NCBI RefSeq assembly: GCF_040581485.1
Contig: NC_090131.1
Location: 7,502,001 to 7,566,000 of the forward strand
Reading direction: 5' to 3'
Source: Linepithema humile
Taxonomy: Eukaryota > Arthropoda > Insecta > Hymenoptera > Formicidae
Length of the DNA: 64,000 bases
In this document: piece by piece, positions 11,441 to 23,165 of the stretch
Position numbering within the stretch: the first letter of the stretch is position 1
How the letters are laid out: the number at the start of each line of letters is the position of its first letter
The notes under the pieces: generated by a model
Told to the model about the DNA's origin: nothing
The model's database searches: none
Seen by the model: the letters and a program-made list of their open reading frames with translations, nothing else
Position numbers and translations under genes: made by a program

Positions 11441-14161
11441 ATGGAGTACATTCAACCTGCTGAGCAGCCAGAAGATAAAGTAATAATGTACGTATACATA
11501 TTGTATATCAGATACTCTGATTAAATATCTAATGGTGCAGATCATTGACATGATTTTTTTCTTTGTTTATAGGATGTGTTGCGAATGTGGGACTTTAATT
11601 GAGCCAAATCCTTCTCATATGTGTGTTGGTTGCCTTCGTACTCATGTTGATATTACAGAAGGAATTCCTAAACAAGCCACCTTACAATTCTGCAGACATT
11701 GTGAAAGGTTTGATATTTCCCAAAAGTATAAATAATTTGGCAATAAATAATAATCAATTTCCTCAAATTCATATTACATTTCTTCGACAGGTATCTTCAA
11801 CCACCTGCTGAATGGATTCCTGCAGCATTGGAATCCAAGGAACTCTTATCACTATGTTTAAAGAAATTAAGAGGATTGAACCAAGTAAAATTGATAGATG
11901 CCGGTTTTATATGGACAGAGCCACATTCCAAAAGATTGAAAGTAAATGCCATATGTGTGAAATTATTAAAATTGGAAATCATAATATAGAATATTTAACA
12001 AATTGCAGAATTTTAATTAATATTTAATTAAATTAATTGATTATTAATTCTTTTGTTCAAAAAACATTGATATTTGAAAAATTACAGTATTAAAAAGTAT
12101 AAAAATAATTTGATTTTATCTATTAAATAAATCTACTTTAATTATTTTATGTTCTATATTCATATTTGACATTTTTCTCAGGTAAAGTTGACTGTTAATG
12201 CAGAAGCGCTTGGTAGTACAGTTTTACAGCAAACATTTGTGGTCGAATATGTTGTAGCTCACCAGATGTGTGACGATTGTCACCGTACAGAGGCCAAAGA
12301 TTACTGGCGTGCATGTGTAAGTTCTTTTCACTTTGCACAGAGATTTTTTTTCAAGAAATTTGAATGCTATACATGATTTTCTCATATACATGTTACTTTT
12401 TACAGGTGCAAGTTCGGCAAAAAGCAGTAAATAAGAAAACTTTCTATTATTTGGAGCAACTTATATTAAAACATAAGGCACATGAGCAAACTCTGGGTAT
12501 AAAACCTATTAATGGTAAATATTACGCTTACAATAGCTTTTATATTGATACATAAAAAATATATAATCTGTTTAAAATATTCTTCTAATGTTAACAGAGG
12601 GATTGGATTTTTTCTACATAAATGAAGCATCAGCTAGAAAAATGGTTGATTTTCTAGCAACTGTCATACCATGCCGTTATCAGCAATCAAAAAGATTGAT
12701 TTCATATGATTGTCACAGTAATATATACAATTACAAATTTACATACAGGTAAGATTGAGAATTTACTGAATATATACGACTAGCGTACATTTTGAGTTTA
12801 ATATCATTATTTCATCAAACAGCGTTGAGATTGTTCCAATTTCCAAGGATAGCGTGGTCTGCCTACCGCGAAAGTTAACTCACCAGCTGGGCGGAATCAG
12901 TCCCATCTGCTTGGTACACAAAATTACAAATTCCGTGCATCTTATGGACGTTTCATCGGGACAAAGTAAGCCAGAACACATCAGCATAAGATTTTAATGA
13001 TAGAAATAATTTAATATTACACAACTGTATGTTTGTTTTAGTTGCTGAAGTCAGCTCGACTGTCTACTGGCGATTTAATTTCCAGAGTATATGTAATCCA
13101 AAACAATTAACAGAGTATATTGTCATGGATATTGAGCCATTAAAAGATGAGGAGAAAAAAGTTTTCCCGGGACAAGGATCAATTTCTAACAAAGTAAGTT
13201 TTCTTGTATAAAACAATTTGTTTATATTATTTAAGTTTAACATAATTATTGAAAGAAGAATGCATACTTTTATTATTTGCAGTTAGATTTAGCATTTACT
13301 AATTGAGCAGTATATTTTCATAAACTTTCTTTCTGGTTAATTTTTCATAAAAAATACATTTTTATGAATATTTCAGTTTTTTGCTGTATGCGATTATATG
13401 CACATTTATTTGTATAACTTGAAAAATTTAACGTGTAATAAAAAAAGACACTAATCAATAAATAATTTTTAGCATGTCATAGCAGATGTGTGGTTAGTGA
13501 AATCATCTGAATTGGGAATAAATAATAATTCAATTCATACACGTACACATTTAGGGCATGTACTTAAACCAGGTGATTCAGCTCTTGGGTAAGTTTTGTG
13601 TGAAGTAATTTAAAACAAATCTATCGTATTTAATATTGAAGTGTTCTATATTTTTGCTATGTGACAAATTTTCGATAGAAAACAATTGTTCCTTTTTTAA
13701 TATCCGTCTATTGCAGCTACACTCTAAAAGACACTAATATCAATGATGCGAATTTTGATAAACTAAGTGAAGACACGATACCCGATATCATTCTGGTAAA
13801 GAAGTTTTATGGCTACGACAAGGCAGCTCGTCGTAGAGCACGAGTGTGGAGATTGAAACATATTAATGACGAAGTAATCAGCATGAACACGGAAAATAAG
13901 TAAGGGACTACTATAAAATCCTACTAATAAAAACTCTGTCATCTTTTATATTGCAAATTGTCTCACAAAACAATTGTATTTTTCAGCGATTATAATGAAT
14001 TCCTTGACGAACTGGAAGAAGATCCCGATATGAGACGAAACATCAATATATTCAGAGATACTGAGAAGCAAATTCCTGTCGATACTAACGAAATAGATCC
14101 GAGTATTCCGCAGATTACACTTGAAGAAATGCTGGACGATCTTGCGATCGACGATAGTTAA
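11441..14161 (+). CDS. Nmd3: NMD3, 60S ribosomal subunit nuclear export adaptor
   Basis: Eleven exons join in phase to 498 residues (human about 503): 11441-11487, 11573-11707, 11791-11941, 12182-12316, 12406-12514, 12598-12748, 12823-12965, 13042-13193, 13473-13588, 13717-13899, 13987-14161. The N-terminus has the paired CxxC zinc motifs typical of NMD3: CCECG (18-22), MCVGC (32-36) and FCRHC (55-59), then QMCDDCHRTE further on. The segments FIWTEPHSKRLKVKLTVNAE and KLTHQLGGISPICLVHKI are strongly family-like. The C-terminus is acidic (EFLDELEEDPDMRRNINIF) and ends in LEEMLDDLAIDDS, which resembles a leucine-rich nuclear export signal. NMD3 binds late pre-60S particles in the nucleus and recruits the exportin CRM1; it is released in the cytoplasm. 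A small 47-base first coding exon starts at the ATG in TAAAATGGAG. Confidence 0.96.
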
Positions 14162-15531
14162 ATTTAAGAATAATAATAGCATACTTTTAGAAAGATAATA
14201 TTTTTATTGTAAGATAAAATTGTATGATAAAGTCTAAAAAATAGTATGATACTCTTTTAAAATACACTACTACTTCTGGACTTAAGTGATGGATTATTAA
14301 CAGTGATACCTATTTTTATCTAGCTAATCAATTTATTATTTGAACTACAGTAACGGTTAATGAAATATACTCACCGAAATTATTGTTTTCTTTAAACTCT
14401 AAGGCAAAGTATACAAAACTATACAAAATCGTAAAATTTATATTAAAGGGCGTTATTAACACGACCGATAATTTTGATTAGAACATTTTAGTTGAATTGT
14501 TTTAATATATTTTTACATATTTATAAAAATAGGACAATATACAATAGAAACAATGCTTGCTTAATAAATTTATATTTAAGTTTCAGACGTATAACAATAA
14601 CAATTATAGGAACAAATAATTAATTATAACAATTATTAATATTTTTTAATAATAACTAATATTTTGTGATAATTGTGACTTTTCACTTTCGGTCATTTTT
14701 CAGTGATTTACCATTTTTATAAATACTGCACGACACTTTTTGAAAATAAGCTTGAACTAATTCCTAGCTCGTGTTAATTATCTATATATACCCAAATAAA
14801 CCTCATTTAATTCTTCCCATCCTAACAGTACTTATCAAGGACAGGTCATTTCGAAGAATCCTGCTGAATACATTTCATTGATCACTACTGTAATAAAAAT
14901 TTTATCTGGTCAAGTAATCAATTACTCGTTATATCTAGAGAATGTATTTCCATTATATCATTTATTAAAAATTAGAAAAATGTGTAACGAAATAAAATTG
15001 ACAATATATAGGCAAGCATAAAACTGTTTTCTATTTATACTGGACAAAAACGTGTTTTGCGTATTTTTCTTACAGAGATTTATATAGAAATGAAATCCAA
15101 TTAATACTTAACAATTAAAGTAAACACGTTTTTTTGGCACCGCAATACTGACCACGTGGGTCACGTGGCGTGCGGGCCAATTTTTTCACTAAAAGATTAC
15201 CTGGAAAATTCTGAAAAAATGTTAACATATTCTTTGAAGTCTAAAGTAACATTTTATACCATAAAGTTTAAGAAAGAAAAAATAAATAAATGAATTTTGG
15301 TTCTTCTGAAAATCGATAAGTTAGAAACGGCCTGGACACGAATGACCCAGGTGTTCACTTTAAGCGTTAACAATGCGAATAAGATAAAAGCTTGTCAAGC
15401 TTGAACCTCATTTTACCATCGCTTGAGGGGACGTCGTTAAAAGTGGGGAATTATCTTGAAGATATATACGCTGACATCAATAGTAAAGTTACTGTGTGGT
15501 GCTGCAGTGATCCGGATTAAGTCGAATCAAA
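14162..15531. other. Intergenic region: NMD3 3' end and sphingomyelinase promoter
   Basis: 1.37 kb of AT-rich DNA without a recognisable exon. A plus-strand AATAAA at 14563-14568 is a candidate NMD3 poly(A) signal. A more GC-balanced patch around 15120-15180 and 15330-15480 lies immediately upstream of the sphingomyelinase ATG and is the likely promoter/5' UTR. This is inferred from position. Confidence 0.5.
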
Positions 15532-18500
15532 ATGTGGTTGTGTAAATTACTACCGTTGGCGCTTTTCTTAAAAGTTGCAAACAGCAATGGAATCAGTTAC
15601 GAAGGTACGCTTTGTATAATTACTATCAGTGTTTTAATGTATTATCTCGATAAGATCAGAGTTTTTTATAGTTTATCATGCAATTGATATACAACAAATA
15701 TATTTGTAATAATATTATATTAAATATATTGTAAAGGCTCCGATAATTAAATATCAAAATTAAAATAAAGGAGTAAAAAAGACTAATGCCAATTGTTCGC
15801 AAAAACACGCAATTTTATTTCACTTGAATACGTGTTTTTGCAAGAATCACTGGCATCAGTTTTTCTCCTTTATATTTCAATTTTAAATATATTACTCTAA
15901 ATACAATTATTAAATAAATTATTAAACAAACAAGCTACAGAGCCCAAGCTGGATTTTCGTGCTTAATTTATTGATATATTAAAATATTATAACAAATGTT
16001 TAGGTCAATCTAGACGTTTCGACCATCTGGTTGTGGTCATCTTCAGTAGTTAGTTATTATAAAATTCGGAACATATTAATAAAACAATCGTTACTTATAA
16101 AACTAATTCGGATATTACAATAATCTTCTTATATTCGTTACTTTTAAAATTGTTTAGAAGGACATCACTTGAAAGTCATGCCCCTTCTAATAACAGCAAT
16201 CTTTAGATCATCAGGAAGGAAAACAATGTCGTGTTTTACATTAAACATACGCGATGTACTTTTAAGACTTGAACTGCGGTTGATTGCAATTATTCTAAAA
16301 ACAGCATGAACCAATGTCTACTTTTATCTTTATATTACTTGTTATTTATTAAAATACTAAAAATATTCTTACCTCAATGCATAGCAGTACCGTTATGTTG
16401 TGTTTTCGTGTGTTAAACTTTCTTAATTTCAAAGTAACTAGATTGACCTCTAGATTGACCTAAACATTTGTTATAATATTTTAATATATCAATAAATTAA
16501 GCACGAAAATCCAGCTTGGGCTCTGTAGCTTGTTTGTTTAATAATTTATTTGAATAATCTGAGCCAATATTGTAATTTTAAATTACAATTATTAATTTCT
16601 CGGACTATCGTTTTTATTCAAATATATAATTTAAATTAATTTTTATATATGTAGTTATATAGCTTCCTGCTCATTTTATTGCAGCGGATAATTTTCGCAA
16701 CTCCAATATCAATTTTAATGCCCAATTTTTATTTTGGTAAAAATATCGAGAAAGCATCAGTTATTACAATTCCTATTTTCATATAATTTCAAATTAAAAT
16801 TCTATTCTAAAGTACATCTTGGAAATTCATTTTTAAGTATTTACTAAAACAAAATATTTATCAAACTTATGTAATACACTTATTACACAAGTTACATTAC
16901 ATAAGTTTTATAAAAAGTTTAGATAATTTTTGTCTATATTCAATATTTGTGCTATTGAAAGATTAAATCGAAATTATCAATTAAAATTACACAATCTTAA
17001 CAGCAGAAAAAACGAAAATATGTTGATAATACTCATGTTAATCAAGCAATTAAATAAGATTATCAGTTTTTTATTGATCAATTGTAATCTGAATCTTGAT
17101 AGTAAAAATTTATTTCATAAATATAAATTTTGAAATAAATTTTTGGAGCAGTAAAACAATTTCTTTCAAAAAACATCATGTATTTTTTAGTCGATTAATA
17201 CATTTTATAGCAGAACTATATAAAATCATGTAATACACAAGTTATATTACATAAGTTTTATACCAAAGGTGGAAGATAATGAAACTATTTGCATTTTGCA
17301 GCTCAAATATCAAGTTTTTCCAACGAAATAGAGAATTGGGTAATATCTGGAGAAGAATCCGAGATATTCAAAAATTTTATTCATGATTTCGCTATTCCAA
17401 CCAGTTTGCAACGTGACAGTTGGCGTAGTTTCACCGGTGAAAGAAGTACAGGTGTTTGCACAATATGTCGGTCTGTCTTGAAGGCTTTTCTAAAACTTCG
17501 CAGAGAAGGCATGCCAGAAGACACTCTAAGAAGTAAAGGGATTCGTTTTTGTACTGCGATGAACATTCAAACCGAACGAGTCTGCGTTGGTGCGATAACT
17601 CTCCATTTGGTAAATACAATACTCTGACAAAATAATGTACAATTAAAAATTTATTTAGCCACATAAAAATCTTTCTAAATATCACATAGTGTTAATTCTA
17701 CATTTTTCATTCAAATTTTTGCTCGCAGCCAACGATTCTGTACATCGTAGATGCAAAACCGAATCTGACAGAAACCACGATTTGCGGAGTTCTGTTGGAA
17801 TCACAATCTTGTCCGCTTACTGACGATGAGTATAATTGGACAATCACCATCGACAATGATCCTCCGACGCCAGTTCAACCAGAAGACAGCGATGATATTA
17901 TAAATATAGTGCACATAACGGATATTCATTACGATCCCAATTACGAACCTTACGGCAATTCGGATTGCGGGGAGCCGACGTGTTGTCGAAGAGGACAAAA
18001 CGATACAAATGTAAGTGGCAAATTAGCGGGCCACTGGGGAGATTACAACTCTTGCGACAGCCCGTGGCATACCGTTGTCGACGTCTTGGATCACATTAAG
18101 GCTACGCATGAAGTACGCAAAAAATTCATCATTTATATTATTTATATTATCGAAATGCGTGCACGCTGCTTTGATCATTAATACTTGCAGAATATCTCCT
18201 ACGTTTATTTCACTGGTGATATAATAGACCACGGCGTTTGGGAAACCTCTGTCGAGGCAAATATGAAAAGTCTTAACAAAAGCTATCACCAAATTTACGA
18301 AACATTCCGAAACATCCCTGTGTACCCCATTCTGGGCAATCATGAATCACATCCTGTGAATCAGTATAATCTCTTCTAATTTGTTTTATTATTTAATATT
18401 TTCGTATTCTGCAATTAAGTACTTTGACAAATCTCTCTTAGATTTCCACCTACAAGTGTCACTGCCAGCGAGATAAATATACAATGGCTATACAATATGA

Positions 18501-20159
18501 TGGCTGATTTATGGATTAATGAGGGATGGTTACCGGAATCTACTCGTTCCACCATTCTAAAAGGTGGATACTACACCTTTTCGCCGAAGAAAGGATTTAG
18601 AATCATCGCCTTGAACAATAATGTGTGCTATTGTGACAATTGGTGAGTGACGAAAGACAATTGCTTATATGTCATGTGTGTAATCTCTTTTAGCTATGCT
18701 TTATGTATTTGCTTCGTTTCTTTCCTCACCTTTTATTGCAAAAAAAGTAGACAGGATGATCTAAAAAAAGAATCGTAGAATCTAAAGACAAATAATGAAA
18801 AAACATATAAACATATAATGTAATCGATAACAATATGTAGAGATTTATCTGGAATAATTACTTATCTTGCTAACATACTTGTGCGCTTGATGTTATCAAT
18901 TTAGAATATCAACAAGAAAGATAAATATTGCATTAACATTGCATGCTATATATTAAGATTCGTACGCAATTGCAAGTTTCACAAATAAGATAAACTGTCC
19001 GATCAAAACAAGGATTGATAATGGAGATTTTCAATAGATATAGATTGTCTTATTGATATGATAAAAAAATCTTTTAACATATTGCGCTAATTAAATATGC
19101 GTATCAAAAATCAAAATATATCACAATGTTTTTTTTGATTGAGATTATTACAGTATAATTATTATCTTCAACGTTTTATCTTTTATATTACATTATTGCA
19201 AATTTCTATTGATTGCACACTGTCGTCTACTTTATGTCTCTAAATTTGTCGAGTCTTTTTAAAAATAATCCTGTATTCACTTTATCTTAAACGAAAAAAA
19301 GTGTAAATTAAATAGATTTATCATCTAACATGATTGATTTAATTTTCAGGTGGTTATGGTATCAACCAAAGGATCCTGAAGGCCAATTACAGTGGTTAGC
19401 CGATACGCTTCTGCAAGCCGAAAAGAACGGCGAGCTTGTGCACATATTAGCGCACATTCCAGTCAGCAGCAATGAGTGTCAAAGCACGTGGAAAAGAGAA
19501 TATCTTAAGATTGTTGACAGATACGCCCATATTATTCGGGCCCAATTTAACGGCCATACACATAACGATGAATTGCAGTTGTATTACAGTAGCAGCAACA
19601 ACACGAGGATTAATAATGTGGCCTGGACTGGTGGTAGCGCAACTGCTTTCTCGAAATTAAATCCCAACTATAAAGTATATGCTATTGACAGTAACAATTA
19701 TGTAAGTATTATATCGTTTCGAAAATACGTGTAACATGCAGCATATTTAAACATTCTATTAACATCTGCACGATGAAACTATTATAGTTGGTGAAGGACT
19801 TTGAGAACTGGATATACAACTTGACTTTGGCAAATGAGAACGCTGATCAGCATCCTAAATGGTACATGTCGTACTCATTTAGAAAAGAATATAATATTTC
19901 TGACTTGTCATACGATTCATTAAACACTTGGTTTACTCGACTAACAAATGATGAGAATCTACTAAGCAGCTATTACAGGTAATGTTACAGAAAGTTTTGA
20001 AATACTGTTCGTCAAATATTCTAATTCGATAATAATTGATTCAGGCACTTTTTCAAACTTGCCGAACCATCGCTGAGGAAAGAATGCGATTCGAAGTGTA
20101 TGAAGACTTACACGTGCCGTATAATTGCATGTTTAGAACCTAAGTCACATTGCAATTAA
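15532..20159 (+). CDS. SMPD1: Acid sphingomyelinase (sphingomyelin phosphodiesterase), secreted/lysosomal
   Basis: Eight exons: 15532-15604, 17302-17609, 17729-18112, 18191-18363, 18442-18642, 19350-19701, 19788-19978, 20045-20159; 598 residues (human about 630). The first exon encodes a hydrophobic signal peptide (LLPLALFLKVANS). Residues about 75-155 form a saposin-B domain with the six expected cysteines (GVCTICRS, RFCTAM, RVCVGA, TICGVLL, SQSCP). The metallophosphatase core follows with all metal ligands recognisable: ITDIHYD (D192, H194), FTGDIID (D265), ILGNHES (N305), HILAHIP (H415) and FNGHTHND (H449, H451). The C-terminus is cysteine-rich (CDSKCMKTYTCRIIAC), as in the family. The enzyme cleaves sphingomyelin to ceramide and phosphocholine in lysosomes or outside the cell, using zinc. 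Several N-glycosylation sequons are present. Intron 1 (1.7 kb) is packed with foldback repeats. Paralogs exist in insects, so the exact ortholog is uncertain. Confidence 0.95.
15753..15890. repeat. Imperfect hairpin repeat in sphingomyelinase intron 1
   Basis: Two arms of about 58 bases (15753-15810 and 15831-15890) are imperfect reverse complements. AAATAAAGGAG and GCAAAAACACG in the left arm pair with CTCCTTTATAT and CGTGTTTTTGC in the right. The loop is about 20 bases. The form is that of a small palindromic MITE; no clear target-site duplication was seen. Confidence 0.6.
15912..16551. mobile_element. Foldback element with 103-bp perfect inverted repeats, Penelope-like core
   Basis: Bases 15912-16014 are the exact reverse complement of 16449-16551 by direct comparison, enclosing 434 bases. 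Just inside the left arm is ACGTTTCGACC followed by GGTCATCTTCAG. On the minus strand this reads CTGAAGA, a pairing segment, then GAAAC, which resembles the hammerhead-ribozyme core carried by Penelope-like retroelements. No coding remnant of a transposase or reverse transcriptase is visible. Two oppositely oriented insertions of one retroelement end could give the same picture. Identical arms suggest recent origin or gene conversion. Confidence 0.6.
18643..19349 (+). other. Large AT-rich intron of the sphingomyelinase gene
   Basis: 707-base intron between the exon ending in CYCDNW and the exon starting WLWYQPKD. It is AT-rich and contains no open frame with family resemblance. No regulatory element or repeat could be defined with confidence. 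Confidence 0.5.
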
Positions 20160-20440
20160 ATGTGAACATTGTATTATCTCAAATATTAATCATATGTAAC
20201 GATTTAATTTCATGTAGTATTATCGCAATGTAATGCAGTGAAAATGTTGCAGAAAGAATAACATTTTATAAAAATTCCAAAAATTTTCTACATTTATTAC
20301 CTACTACATTTTATACGACTTTTCATATTATTATATTTTTCTAATTACAAATATATATTTCAACATTCTTTATCTATAAATTATATTTATGAACTATAAC
20401 AATTATCGAATTTTGCGTCTTTATATTTCAATTTTGACAA
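20160..20440. other. Tail-to-tail 3' ends of sphingomyelinase (+) and UQCC1 (-)
   Basis: Only 281 bases separate the two stop codons. A plus-strand ATTAAA overlaps the sphingomyelinase stop region (20155-20160) and a minus-strand AATAAA lies at 20293-20298, so the transcripts probably overlap or nearly touch. No coding sequence is seen between them. Confidence 0.55.
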
Positions 20441-22298
20441 TTATTGATGCTTACATAAATCTTTTATGTCTATCAATTTAAAAGCAGGGTTTTTAACATT
20501 TTTAATTAAAATTTCATGAGATGGTAAGTTGTCAAATAAACAAATCTGAAAAGTATATGAAAAACAAATAACATTTTTGTAAAATACAGCTGTAAGAAAA
20601 TGTGGAAAACTAGTTCAATCGATAATAAAATGTCACTAGCTTAAAACTCACCTGTTTTCTAATATAAATAATAAGCGTTTCAACATGTTCTGGATTGTGG
20701 CCTTCAAAATTGAAGAATCTCCTCCACAGTGCTCCTGCCAATACTTTGTCGTCAGATAGTATACCTTCATCGTAACCTATTATAGCGGCATTGAATTGAT
20801 CCGATAAATCTTTGATTTGTTTGTGCTTAAGTTTACCGCTGATATTCTATAATAATAATCATTATTATATATATGTACATGTGTTATTTCAAAATAATCA
20901 CAAATTATGAGCATTATATATACAAAATAAAATATATAATATTCATATAGAAACACAATATATTAAAATATAATAATACTTACGCCAAGGTTTTCTATCC
21001 TGGCATTTGTATCTTCCCACATTGCTGATACTATATTATTTCTAATCAATTTTCCATTTTTACCTTCTGCCATGTAGCGAGTCATTGCCATCCATACATG
21101 AAGTTCTGTCACCAGAAACCACGAATAAAATGTATCTGCCATGTTAAAATCTGTTGAGAATACAAAATGTATGAGTTAAGTATATAACTATTGTAATATA
21201 AAATATATAAGCATGCAAAGCAATGTTTATTAACTATCTTTATTTGTATTAACATATGGAATAAATATTTAAATAGCTATTCTAATCAATAAAACAGTAT
21301 TTCATAAAATCTGAGCATAACTTTTTAGAACTAAAATTTATATATAAAAAAAACTAAATTTATATATAAAAGAAACTATATTTATATATAAAAGAAACTA
21401 AAATTTATATACAAAAATAACACAAGAAATTCATATTTTATATAAACCACCCTTTTATATTTTGAATTTTATTATATAGCCATCACAAAAGAATTGTAAC
21501 ATCTTAGATAAAAATAGTGAGATTATTTTTGCAATTTTTTGACCATAAAATTAACAGATAATAATTATAACAATATTTGGTTGATTAAATATCAAAATCA
21601 AAATTAAGAGAGAACAATTTTTATCAACATTACATTTAAATACTTACATTTAAAGAAAAATTGATAATCTATTTGTTTCAATATATTTTCATATACAGAA
21701 TAACCAATTGCTATATTTTTCTGAAATTAATAAATTAGTAAGTTATTAGTATTAAATTTAAACACATTTCAGTAGAAATTTAGAGTATTTTTATCACTGA
21801 GAGAACAAATATTACGTATAATAAGTGTTCAATTGTATGCACTACTGTTTACATGTTTAAAAGCTTAATGGAAAAAAATGTTCAATTACATATTTCTGCA
21901 TGTCTACAAGACCAGTTTTTCTTAGTAAGTTTCCAAAAGGATCCATCGGTCGTGCATTCTCAATTACAGACGTGCAGTGTACAGGCATCGTATGAATACT
22001 TTTAGATTCCAATAGGTGCATCGCAGAAACTGGCAGCAGCATTCTGACAGCATCAAGATCTCCATGAATTTGGAGTGTTCTTTGTGTTAATCTTAACGTC
22101 GCGTTCTGAAATACATATTTATTAGTAAAATATGTGTACATAGCTCTTAATAAAATAAAGTTCAATTCTAACTTTCATAAAGAATGACTGTAACAGAGAG
22201 ATTTTGAAACACGTGATTACAGAGGTTATATTAATAATTTTCATGGACACGAATACCTTTAATGTGGGAAACATCCAAGTGTATTGCGCGACGAACAT
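20441..22298 (-). CDS. UQCC1: UQCC1/CBP3-type ubiquinol-cytochrome c reductase assembly chaperone
   Basis: Six exons from the right: 22257-22298, 21890-22105, 21648-21720, 20984-21150, 20652-20846, 20441-20545 (TAA 20441-20443), 265 residues. The conserved CBP3 domain is clear: FNMADTFYSWFLVTELHVWM, RNNIVSAMWEDTNARIENLG, SDQFNAAIIGYDEGILSDD, KVLAGALWRRFF and VETLIIYIRKQ. These match human UQCC1 motif by motif. The protein acts in the mitochondrial matrix with UQCC2, binding newly made cytochrome b and promoting complex III assembly (family knowledge). The short first exon encodes MFVAQYTWMFPTLK and keeps phase; an alternative start at an ATG in 22141-22139 without splicing would replace it with YTYFTNKYVFQ. 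The N-terminus is therefore the least certain part. It is head to head with the ZNF800-like gene. Confidence 0.93.
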
Positions 22299-23165
22299 TT
22301 TGATATAAATATCCTAGTTATGCTCGCGCCGGCACATGGAAGAAGATGATACATTAACAGCGACGAGCCTGTACAGGTACAACTAAAGTGCTGCCTATTT
22401 ACTCTTCTGCCAAACGGTAAAGCAGTGAACTTTCACAAGTAATGGACGTCGCGATATGACAGAGCTCGTCAGCGCGCAATTTAAGCAAAATTGCTTCGCT
22501 ATACAAGCATAGAGTTAGGTTTTGTCATACAAATTCGTTACAGCCGTAAATATTCTTCCGAAATCGGTTGATGTTCAAACGATGAGTATCGATATTGGTA
22601 AGTAAAATGAAGGAGAGACCTCCCTCGTTGGTCCTCATTGTTGCATTTCCGACATTCGGGTACATAATTTGTTTCCAGGAATTTTTCCACCGATTTGATG
22701 ATCCTTTATGCTTTTTAAGGATAACCAGAATAGGCTTCATCATTCTTTGTAAGTGCAGTTTGAGCTTCAGCTTAGGTATGCGATTTATACCAGATGCATT
22801 TTTCGTACTATGTGGGTTCAAGCTTAAGTCTGTAATGCATGGAATGATTTCTGTGGAGTTGCATTTGGAATCTTTGTTCTTCTTTGAGGAGGTTTTTATG
22901 TGACATCGCAAAAGTGTTTATCTGTTGATATTATGATGTATACATTCAGTTTGAATGCCTTGCAATTAATGCAGGAAAGTATAGAAATTATTAGAAGTAA
23001 TTGAACAGTGTCAATTATTATTCTACTAAGTTCTAATAATTTCTATTGAATATTAAACAAAAGCATTACAGATGCATCATAGGATAGATTTTAAATCACA
23101 ATTGCATTAACTTTGCCTTGAAAATTCTATGCACTTGGTTGAAGTATAATATGTACTTTTAGAAA
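22299..23165. promoter_or_regulatory. Divergent promoter UQCC1 / ZNF800-like, with likely 5' UTR intron
   Basis: A GC-richer core at about 22320-22500 lies between the divergent genes. On the plus strand a good donor at 22597 (ATTG|GTAAGT) and an acceptor ending at 23163 (TACTTTTAG) probably bracket a 5' UTR intron of the zinc-finger gene. An ATG at 22582 in the proposed UTR exon would open a short upstream frame that ends early in exon 2, so it is not the main start. The putative intron contains an unexplained long minus-strand open frame (22525-22911). Confidence 0.5.
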
